Positions 1-5,516 of a stretch of 5,668 nucleotides of DNA are shown piece by piece; position 1 is the first letter of the stretch, and each line of letters starts with the position of its first letter. The notes beneath the pieces are model-generated. The model was given only the letters and a program-made list of their open reading frames with translations. It ran no database searches and was not told the origin of the DNA. A program made the position numbers and the translations under genes. The DNA is taken from contig DNPI01000170.1 in assembly GCA_003501525.1 (NCBI GenBank), positions 1-5,668 on the forward strand, read 5' to 3'. The DNA is from Planctomycetota bacterium (GTDB taxonomy: Bacteria > Planctomycetota > UBA1135).

Positions 1-1
1 T

Positions 2-33
2 TATCTCGTAGAAGAAATCGCTAGTTCTGACTG
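2..33 (+). CDS. Possible C-terminal end of an upstream plus-strand gene (partial)
   Basis: Reading from base 2, one frame gives ten codons (YLVEEIASSD) and then TGA at 31-33. This would end three bases before the stop codon of the minus-strand flavoprotein at 37-39. The composition resembles an ordinary protein tail, and the other convergent junctions in this window are equally tight. Ten codons are far too few to identify a family, and another frame also closes early (TAG at 22-24), so this is only a suggestion that a plus-strand gene converges here. Confidence 0.25.
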
Positions 34-36
34 AAT

Positions 37-693
37 TTAGACAACCGCCATCACTTCATCCATTGGCTTCCTGGTGAAGGCATGTTCCGGCACTGCACAT
101 CCCTTGGCTGGCCAGCCGACAGGGATTACGCACCAAGCCCGTTCATTTTCTGGGCGACCCAATATCTCGCTCAAGAAGCGCATCGGACTTGGGGTATGGG
201 TGAGAGTGGCCAATCCTGCAGCTTGAGCAGCAGCCAAAAACATGCCTACTGCAATTCCTACTGATTCTTCGGCGTAATAAACCGCGGCCCCGTCCTCCTC
301 CGTAGCCAATTTGAAAACCACAACCACCCATGGAGCAACCTCCAAATAAGGTTTGTTCTCATCGGTACCTAGGGGCGCTAAAGCATCGAGCCAAGACTGG
401 GGTGCACGGTTCTCATAGAAATCCTTTTCCGCAATTTCTGCAGCTTCTCGGATTTTATGTTTTGTTCCTGCATCTTGAATGCAAACAAAATGCCAAGGCT
501 GCTTATTTGCTCCACTCGGAGCCGTCGTCGCACACCTAACTAGTCCTTCGATGGTTTCCTGTGAAACGGGCTGATCTGAAAATTCTCGCACGCTGCGCCG
601 GCGAGAAAGCAACTGGTAAAAATCAACAACCGCTTGCTCAGAAGAGATTCCTGGCGTCCAAGGTTCATACGGGACAAAAGAAGGTTCGCTCAT
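37..693 (-). CDS. Nitroreductase-superfamily flavoprotein, iodotyrosine deiodinase (IYD)-like
   Basis: This is a cytosolic FMN enzyme of 218 residues with no signal peptide. Seen: the FMN phosphate motif RRSVR (32-36), APSGAN (58-63) followed by QPWHF, a YYAEESVGIA helix in the middle, THTP (165-168), LGRP (178-181) and a C-terminal KPMDEVM. This order matches animal and bacterial iodotyrosine deiodinases rather than generic NfsB/NfsA nitroreductases. The active-site lid keeps Glu89, Tyr93 and Lys114 with the same spacing (4 and 21 residues) as human Glu157, Tyr161 and Lys182, which grip the zwitterion of halotyrosine. The family removes iodide or bromide reductively from halogenated tyrosines. 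That this protein does so is inferred from the triad. The membrane anchor of the vertebrate enzyme is absent. The ATG at 693 is preferred over GTG at 714 and ATG at 699, because AAGGGGGG lies seven bases upstream of it and inside or against the other two. It is transcribed alone, divergently from the neighbouring lipoprotein gene. Confidence 0.88.
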   Translation of the reverse strand: MSEPSFVPYEPWTPGISSEQAVVDFYQLLSRRRSVREFSDQPVSQETIEGLVRCATTAPSGANKQPWHFVCIQDAGTKHKIREAAEIAEKDFYENRAPQSWLDALAPLGTDENKPYLEVAPWVVVVFKLATEEDGAAVYYAEESVGIAVGMFLAAAQAAGLATLTHTPSPMRFLSEILGRPENERAWCVIPVGWPAKGCAVPEHAFTRKPMDEVMAVV

Positions 694-806
694 CGCCATG
701 CCCCCCTTACACACAAAGAACTAGCATTATCAAAACGAAAAGAGTCAAAATACATGACCAAAGTGTAGTACTGAGAGTGAACATAGTTGAAAACCTCCGT
801 TAGGCT
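694..806. promoter_or_regulatory. Divergent intergenic region between IYD-like and cyclase-fold lipoprotein genes
   Basis: These 113 bases must carry the promoters for both flanking genes, because they are transcribed away from each other. On the minus strand there is TTGACT (748-743) and a GATAAT (731-726), each close to sigma-70 consensus, but only 11 bases separate them, so they cannot form one standard promoter. On the plus strand no convincing -35/-10 pair is visible. Ribosome binding for the plus-strand gene is weak (TTAGG at 800-804). No operator-like palindrome longer than six bases was seen. Confidence 0.3.
701..708 (-). promoter_or_regulatory. Shine-Dalgarno site that sets the start of the IYD-like gene
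   Basis: On the minus strand, AAGGGGGG occupies 708 down to 701, leaving seven bases before the ATG at 693-691. This spacing favours that ATG. The in-frame ATG at 699-697 lies one base from the motif, and the GTG at 714-712 lies before it. It is the clearest ribosome binding site in the window. Confidence 0.65.
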
Positions 807-2393
807 GTGCCCGTGATTGCCTCACTCCTCCTACTTGCGTGCCAAGGCCCAACAGCCCAAGCCCTTTTTGACGAGCACCTAGCGTCCCTTCGCACAGCTC
901 AAGCACCAGATGGGTCATACGGTGATTCCGTTTCTAGCACAGCTCATGTTTTGATTGCTATGACACTTTGCCCTCGATCATATAGGGCTGAAGATGGCCC
1001 TTTTATTCGAAACGCTGCGGCTTTTCTAGCTAGAAACTCTGAAGAGGCCAAGGGGAACCCCCGAATGGCCCCGCTTCTGGCGCTCGCCTTGCGAGAAACA
1101 GGTGTCGAGAGCTGGACCAAGTTGTCCCGCGATTTAGCTGGCACTCCTCCCCTATCCCACGGAGACCTCGCCCGCGCAGCAGGCCTTAACCCATCTGATT
1201 CCTCCGCAGTAACAATTCTCAGCAGATTAAGCCGTGAAGACTCGATCCAAAAACGAGCTCGTGAAGCTGCTCGCGCAGCAGTCGCATGGCGCACTCAGTT
1301 GAGCCCGCCCTCTAAGATTGGCGACTTAACTGAAGTGCTCACTGCGGCAGAAGATTTCCTGCTGGCAGCACAAAGCAAATCAGGCCTCTGGGAAGTCCCA
1401 CCGTTCGGCCCGGAGCCAGGAATTACCGCTCTCGCCGCAAAAGCACTCCTCGGATCCTCTCGAGCAGAGGTAAGGGCGCAAGCAATCCCCGCTCTCGATT
1501 TCCTTGTGGGGCTACAAAATTCAGATGGCAGCATTCACGGTGGCAGACTCCCGGTCTACGTCACTTCCGCCGCAGTAGGCGCTTTGGCCACAGGTGGTAG
1601 AGAACAAGATGCACAAGCTCTCGCCAACGCTGCCTCCTTTCTATCTGGAACTCAACTAGACGAAGGGGAGGGATACAGCGAGGCGGACAAGTTTTACGGA
1701 GGGATTGGCTATGGAAACGATCTTCGGCCAGATTTATCCAACCTTCAATACGCACTACAAGCGTTAGATGAATCTGGAGCAAAGAAAAGCGATCCCGCCT
1801 TTTCTCGCGCTTTGGTCTTTCTCCAGCGATGCCAAAATCGCAGCGAGAGCAATCCAGAGACCTTCCAAGACCGAGACAATCCCGCGCCCGTCCAAGCCGG
1901 CAATGACGGAGGCGGCGTGTACTATCCCGGCAACTCACCCGCTGGCTGGAAGAATCGAGTCGATGGGACAAGGGTTCCGCGCAGCTACGGCTCTATGAGC
2001 TATGCACTGTTGAAATGTTATGTCCTCGCCGGACTCTCCAAGGAAGACCCTCGAGTAGAGGCGGGCGTGGATTGGGTTTCGAGCCACTGGACGCTTGAAG
2101 TAAACCCAGGATTTGACACTTTGCGCGACCCTAGGGCGGGATTCCAAGGCCTGTACTACTACTACCTCACCCTCGCCGAAGCACTATCAACAGCCAAGTT
2201 AACAACCCTAAACACTCCCAACGGAGTCGAACATGATTGGCGAGCAGAACTTGGTGCACAGCTAGTTTCTATGCAACAAGAAGATGGATCTTGGGTAAAC
2301 AATGACGCCCCTCGGTGGTGGGAAGGGAATCCAATTCTCTGCACCGCATACGCCGTGAGCGCGCTAAGGATTGTGGAAAGTTCTACTCCTTAA
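807..2393 (+). CDS. Predicted lipoprotein with prenyltransferase/squalene-oxidase-type alpha-barrel repeats
   Basis: This is a 528-residue protein with a very short hydrophobic leader ending in the lipobox LLAC (Cys12), so a lipid-anchored, exported location is predicted. The body is alpha-helical with recurring QW-like motifs: Q32..DGSY, Q189..SGLW, Q237..DGSI, Q283..EGY and Q490..DGSW. There is also a glycine-rich NDGGGVYYPG segment near 366-375 and the tail motif GLYYYYLTLAEAL (448-460). These are hallmarks of the (alpha/alpha) barrel shared by squalene-hopene cyclases and prenyltransferase beta subunits. The cyclase acid motif DxDD is absent (the nearest string is DRDN at 355-358), and the protein is shorter than the roughly 630 residues of hopene cyclases. 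A triterpene cyclase role is therefore unlikely and the function is unknown. The start is GTG at 807. An in-frame TAG at 801-803 rules out an upstream start, and GTG at 813 is the only close alternative. It converges on queF with overlapping stop codons. Confidence 0.82.
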   Translation: MPVIASLLLLACQGPTAQALFDEHLASLRTAQAPDGSYGDSVSSTAHVLIAMTLCPRSYRAEDGPFIRNAAAFLARNSEEAKGNPRMAPLLALALRETGVESWTKLSRDLAGTPPLSHGDLARAAGLNPSDSSAVTILSRLSREDSIQKRAREAARAAVAWRTQLSPPSKIGDLTEVLTAAEDFLLAAQSKSGLWEVPPFGPEPGITALAAKALLGSSRAEVRAQAIPALDFLVGLQNSDGSIHGGRLPVYVTSAAVGALATGGREQDAQALANAASFLSGTQLDEGEGYSEADKFYGGIGYGNDLRPDLSNLQYALQALDESGAKKSDPAFSRALVFLQRCQNRSESNPETFQDRDNPAPVQAGNDGGGVYYPGNSPAGWKNRVDGTRVPRSYGSMSYALLKCYVLAGLSKEDPRVEAGVDWVSSHWTLEVNPGFDTLRDPRAGFQGLYYYYLTLAEALSTAKLTTLNTPNGVEHDWRAELGAQLVSMQQEDGSWVNNDAPRWWEGNPILCTAYAVSALRIVESSTP

Positions 2394-2803
2394 AAGTCGA
2401 GCAAATCAACATCTTCCAAAGTATCCGGCTTAACACCATGCCGCGCGGAAACGGCTGTGGCGATTCCTCCACGAGTTTCAAAATCACCCCGCACTTCAAT
2501 CCAAATTGGGTCAAGGATTGCAACAAGATCTGCGAGCATTCGATTAACTACATCCTCGTGAAATACTCCCTCTTCCCGGTAAGACCATAGATAAAGCTTG
2601 AACGACTTCAGTTCGACGCACTTCGAATCAGGCACATAGCGAAGAGAAATTCGCGCGAAGTCAGGCTGTCCTGTCAAGGGACAGAGGCATGTGAACTCCC
2701 TCGTCGCACACTCAACGAGATACGTCGCACCTGGCCGAGGATTCTCAAAGGCCTCCAAGGCCTTCGTTGGCTGTGTGCTTACCCTTTGGTCAAGTGTGCT
2801 CAT
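2390..2803 (-). CDS. queF: NADPH-dependent preQ0 reductase (7-cyano-7-deazaguanine reductase), short unimodular type
   Basis: QueF reduces the nitrile of preQ0 to the aminomethyl group of preQ1, using two NADPH, in the cytosolic queuosine pathway. The 137-residue protein has the T-fold signature intact. FTCLCPLTGQPDF (37-49) contains the thioimide-forming Cys41 and the acid Asp48. ELKSFKLY (64-71) is the NADPH/QueF motif. GVFHED (79-84) gives His82 and Glu83, the latter 42 residues after the catalytic Cys, as in the Bacillus subtilis enzyme. The tail ends soon after RGGI (111-114), so it belongs to the short single-domain group and not the long two-domain group of E. coli. ATG at 2803 is the only sensible start. 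Its Shine-Dalgarno is poor, with GAGG about 13 bases upstream. No other queuosine gene lies in the window, so it appears solitary. It diverges from the beta-helix gene. Confidence 0.95.
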   Translation of the reverse strand: MSTLDQRVSTQPTKALEAFENPRPGATYLVECATREFTCLCPLTGQPDFARISLRYVPDSKCVELKSFKLYLWSYREEGVFHEDVVNRMLADLVAILDPIWIEVRGDFETRGGIATAVSARHGVKPDTLEDVDLLDF

Positions 2804-2874
2804 GGAGTCAGGATAACCTCAGGTTTTCAGACGGGAAGTCACAAAAAACAGAAAATCAGTTAGGTTTGGTAACG
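2804..2874. promoter_or_regulatory. Short divergent region between queF and the beta-helix gene
   Basis: These 71 bases separate two start codons pointing outward, so both promoters and leaders must fit here or reach into the genes. No good -35/-10 pair is visible on either strand. The one ordered element is an 11-base perfect inverted repeat, AACCT-C-AGGTT (2815-2825), 12 to 22 bases upstream of the queF start. Nothing resembling a preQ1 riboswitch was found on the queF strand. AGG at 2862-2864 is a weak ribosome binding site for the ATG at 2875. Confidence 0.35.
2815..2825. repeat. 11-base perfect inverted repeat in the queF leader
   Basis: AACCT and AGGTT flank a single C, giving a five-base half-site palindrome in the divergent region. 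It could be an operator or could be chance; five-base arms are common at random. Confidence 0.25.
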
Positions 2875-4101
2875 ATGATTCCCCTCCTCACCCTCCTCTT
2901 GCAGAGCACGATTTACGTCCCCGACGACGAACCAACAATCCAATCTGCTCTTTACAGCGCCCAATCTGGGGACACTGTAATTGTCCGCGCCGGCACTTGG
3001 CCCGAAAGCGGTATCCAGTTTTTAGGCAAAGCCGTGACAGTAATGAGCGAGGACGGGCCGACCAGCACGATTGTTGATGGCGGGGCATCCGACACCGTTT
3101 TCAACTTCGTAAATGGGGAAACAGCAGCTTCCGTTCTCGATGGTTTCACTATCACTAACGGTAGCCGATGGGACGGCGGCGGAATCAATATCGAAGAGGA
3201 TGTAAACCTTGTCCCTTCTTCTCCAACCATTCGCAATTGCATCATTACCGGTAATGTCGGAGTCGGAGGAGCCGGCGGCGTAAGCATGCGCGGAGGAAGT
3301 ACGGCCTTATTTGAAAACGTTCTCATCCAAGGAAATGAAACAACCTACTACCACGGTGGAGGGATGAATATTTGGGAGTGCTTCCCTGTGCTCGTCAATG
3401 TCACCGTGCGTGATAACGAAGCAGCTGGAAACGGCGGTGGCATCAAGGTTTCAACCGGGCCATCTTCAATCACAGCCACAAATTGCATCGTCTATGGCAA
3501 TTACCCTGGCAATGTCACATTTGGAGCCGACACAACGCTCGATTTCACATATTCATGTGTCCAAAATGCCTCCACCTACGCTTGGTTTGGGACTGGGTGC
3601 ATTGACCAAGACCCACTCATTGTCAACGGATCCTGGGGAGATGTTTATCTTTCGCAAACCGCTGCAGGCCAAATGGTGGATAGCCCCTGCGTAGATGCCG
3701 GTGACCCGACTATCGCCGCCTTCGGGACCACAAGGACTGATCACTTAACTGACACTGGTGTAGTGGATATGGGATTTCATCTCAAGGACTCGCAACCCAC
3801 ACTAGAAATCACAAATTTAGTTGCCGGCCAAACAGCAAATTTCAACCTTAGTAACTGCTCTCCCGGAGGGGCTGCAGTTCTTGCCTATTCTCTTCGTGGC
3901 GGAGGCCCTATCTGGACTCCCTTTGGAGATGTTTTCCTTACACCTCCATACACGAAGTTCGCTCTTACCGTCGACAGTACTGGTCGAGCTTCGATGGGCG
4001 CAAATGTACCCGCTAGCGCCGCTGGCATGTCCGTTTGGTTCCACGCAGGTGATTTGACTCTAGGAGCTCTTACCAATCACCTCGCCATGGTTATTGGTTG
4101 A
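2875..4101 (+). CDS. Secreted right-handed beta-helix protein with C-terminal beta-sandwich domain
   Basis: This is a 408-residue exported protein. A short hydrophobic leader (1-11) precedes YVPDDEPTIQSAL and GDTVIVRAGTW (14-42), the usual opening of secreted right-handed beta-helix proteins. Helix rungs run to about 230, marked by recurring GGG/AGG turns followed by a hydrophobic strand at 101, 134, 161 and 187, and by NCIITGN and NCIVYGN. A loop with DQDPLIV and SPCVDAGDP (244-278) matches the end cap seen in such proteins. Residues 308-408 form a separate domain with GQTANF, AYSLRGGGP, TPFGDVFLTPP and a hydrophobic end. I recall similar tails on many planctomycete secreted proteins, but could not check this. 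The fold suits polysaccharide binding or lysis, but no catalytic site is recognisable. A TTG-started extension to 2767 would overlap queF and precede the leader, so ATG 2875 is preferred. The sulfatase follows three bases after the stop, probably co-translated. Confidence 0.85.
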   Translation: MIPLLTLLLQSTIYVPDDEPTIQSALYSAQSGDTVIVRAGTWPESGIQFLGKAVTVMSEDGPTSTIVDGGASDTVFNFVNGETAASVLDGFTITNGSRWDGGGINIEEDVNLVPSSPTIRNCIITGNVGVGGAGGVSMRGGSTALFENVLIQGNETTYYHGGGMNIWECFPVLVNVTVRDNEAAGNGGGIKVSTGPSSITATNCIVYGNYPGNVTFGADTTLDFTYSCVQNASTYAWFGTGCIDQDPLIVNGSWGDVYLSQTAAGQMVDSPCVDAGDPTIAAFGTTRTDHLTDTGVVDMGFHLKDSQPTLEITNLVAGQTANFNLSNCSPGGAAVLAYSLRGGGPIWTPFGDVFLTPPYTKFALTVDSTGRASMGANVPASAAGMSVWFHAGDLTLGALTNHLAMVIG

Positions 4102-4104
4102 TTG

Positions 4105-5511
4105 ATGACATCTAAACGAAGTGGTGTCTTTCTTTCTCTAGCACTGTTTGCCAGCTGTCACGCTGGAAATAACGAAGATGCTCCCCCACCCCATGTCGTT
4201 GTAATCCTGGCTGATGACCTCGGATACAACGACCTAGGCTTCACAGGGTGTGCCGATTTCGATACTCCCGCACTCGACGCCTTAGCTGCACAGGGTGTTG
4301 TTTTTACTGACGGACATGTAAGCGCAGCGGTTTGTGCACCGTCACGGGCGGGCCTTATTACCGGCGCACATCAACAAAGAATGGGATTTGAAAGTAATTT
4401 AATCTACACCGAAAGTGGAACAGGATTAGCTAGAGGTGCCCGGACACTGGCTTCGCGCCTACAAGATGCCGGTTATGCAACAGCTGGAGTTGGGAAATGG
4501 CACCTAGGTTCGGAAGAAGGCCAACATCCTTTGGATGTTGGATTTGATAGATTCACTGGTCTTCTAAAAGGAGCGCGATCCTACTTCCCTCAATTAGAGA
4601 AAAAGCAAGGCAAACTCACCCGCATAGAACGCAACCTCGAAGTTGTCCCTGAAGCCGAGCTGGGTTATCTGACGGATTTCTTTTCCGCAGAAGCAGTTCG
4701 CCTCATCGAAAGTCGAGATCAGAATAAGCCTTTCTTCTTATATCTTTCGTACACCGCGCCACACACGCCAATGCACGCCCGAGAAGACCTTCTTGAGCAT
4801 TTCTCCGAAAGTATCCCCGATACCAAGCGTCGCAAGTACGCAGCCATGGTTACTGCCATGGACGAAGGTGTGGCTGCCGTCACTGAGGCCCTTCAGAGAA
4901 ACGGAATGTTGGAAAACACCCTTCTGGTATTCCTTTCTGACAACGGTGGAGCAACGAACAACAGTTCAGATAACGGCATTTGGCGTGGAATGAAAGGCAG
5001 CAAATGGGAAGGCGGTCACCGCGTCCCCTTCATTGCCCATTGGCCAAAAGGGTTCCCTTCGGGGATTCAATATGACCTCCCAGTAACAAGCATGGACATT
5101 ACTCCAACCGCATTGGCAGCAGCAGGGGTCCAGGACAAGGAAGGTCTAGACGGAGTCGATTTAAGGCCCTTTTTACACGGCCAAGCTGGGCGCCCGCACC
5201 AGAGACTTTATTGGCGCCGAAACGTCGCGGCGGCTGTTCGCGATGGAGATTGGAAGGTTATTCGAATTCAAGAAAAAGACGGGACATTCCGCGAACCGCT
5301 ACTTTTCGATCTCGCCTCTGACCCTAGCGAGGAAAATAATTTGGCAGGACAAAACCCCGAAAAAGCTGCCGCATTACTTGATTTACTCGCTGCATGGGAA
5401 GAGAACATGCAGCCCTCTGGCTGGGTTCAGGGTGACCGCTGGCTCAATAACCAACGCGCGAAGCACAAAATGTCTGTAATCGGTCGGGATGCCGAACGCG
5501 CCGTTCCTTAA
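4105..5511 (+). CDS. Exported sulfatase (formylglycine-dependent, arylsulfatase A-like), probable lipoprotein
   Basis: This hydrolyses a sulfate ester, probably on an external sugar polymer; the substrate cannot be read from sequence. The 468-residue protein has a leader with Lys/Arg and a hydrophobic stretch ending FASC (Cys18), a near-lipobox. All metal and active-site motifs of the sulfatase fold are present: ADDLGYND (36-43) with Asp37 and Asp38; CAPSRAGLITG (77-87), whose Cys77 would become formylglycine; GKWHLG (130-135) with Lys131 and His133; APHTP (218-222) with His220; SDNGG (278-282) with Asp279 and Asn280; and Lys297 before EGGHRVP (302-308). The length is typical for a single-domain family S1 enzyme. 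The cysteine-type site requires a formylglycine-generating enzyme or anSME encoded elsewhere. ATG 4105 is chosen over TTG 4102, which adds one residue. There is no clear Shine-Dalgarno, and coupling to the beta-helix gene is likely (TGA-TTG-ATG). Confidence 0.95.
   Translation: MTSKRSGVFLSLALFASCHAGNNEDAPPPHVVVILADDLGYNDLGFTGCADFDTPALDALAAQGVVFTDGHVSAAVCAPSRAGLITGAHQQRMGFESNLIYTESGTGLARGARTLASRLQDAGYATAGVGKWHLGSEEGQHPLDVGFDRFTGLLKGARSYFPQLEKKQGKLTRIERNLEVVPEAELGYLTDFFSAEAVRLIESRDQNKPFFLYLSYTAPHTPMHAREDLLEHFSESIPDTKRRKYAAMVTAMDEGVAAVTEALQRNGMLENTLLVFLSDNGGATNNSSDNGIWRGMKGSKWEGGHRVPFIAHWPKGFPSGIQYDLPVTSMDITPTALAAAGVQDKEGLDGVDLRPFLHGQAGRPHQRLYWRRNVAAAVRDGDWKVIRIQEKDGTFREPLLFDLASDPSEENNLAGQNPEKAAALLDLLAAWEENMQPSGWVQGDRWLNNQRAKHKMSVIGRDAERAVP
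4333..4335 (+). other. Codon for the formylglycine-precursor cysteine of the sulfatase
   Basis: TGT encodes Cys77 in the C-x-P-S-R signature. In the family this residue is oxidised post-translationally to formylglycine, the nucleophile for sulfate ester hydrolysis. The surrounding sequence fits the full recognition motif, so the enzyme should be maturable. Confidence 0.9.
4521..4541 (+). repeat. Perfect 9-bp inverted repeat (hairpin) inside the sulfatase gene
   Basis: CCAACATCC (4521-4529) is followed by TTT and its exact reverse complement GGATGTTGG (4533-4541). In RNA this would form a tight hairpin with a three-base loop. It lies over the codons of a conserved HPLDVGFD stretch and is not followed by a T-run, so it is not an intrinsic terminator. 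It may be chance under protein constraint. Confidence 0.6.
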
Positions 5512-5516
5512 ACGAA

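Noticed and set aside
561..803. An 80-codon plus-strand open frame directly upstream of, and in frame with, the lipoprotein gene
   Set aside because: It lies mostly antisense to the IYD-like gene, its translation has no recognisable family or leader, and it ends in TAG just before the GTG start. It is a shadow frame.
1456..1470. CCTCT-CGAGC-AGAGG inverted repeat as a regulatory hairpin
   Set aside because: A five-base stem in the middle of a coding sequence is expected by chance at this window length.
1561..1971. A 136-codon minus-strand open frame inside the cyclase-fold gene, with others at 944-1294 and 1295-1534
   Set aside because: These are antisense to a clearly coding frame, rich in Arg, Ser and Cys, and lack any motif or convincing start. 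They arise from codon bias of the real gene.
807..2393. Naming the cyclase-fold protein squalene-hopene cyclase (shc)
   Set aside because: There is no DxDD motif, the QW motifs are degenerate, the protein is shorter, and a lipoprotein leader is present, so an shc name would mislead.
2851..2858. The A-rich run near 2842-2856 resembling the tail of a preQ1-I riboswitch
   Set aside because: It is on the plus strand, opposite to queF, and no matching stem or C-rich loop is present on either strand.
2767..2874. A TTG-initiated N-terminal extension of the beta-helix protein
   Set aside because: It would overlap the start of queF and put 36 polar residues before the hydrophobic export leader. ATG 2875 gives the expected architecture.
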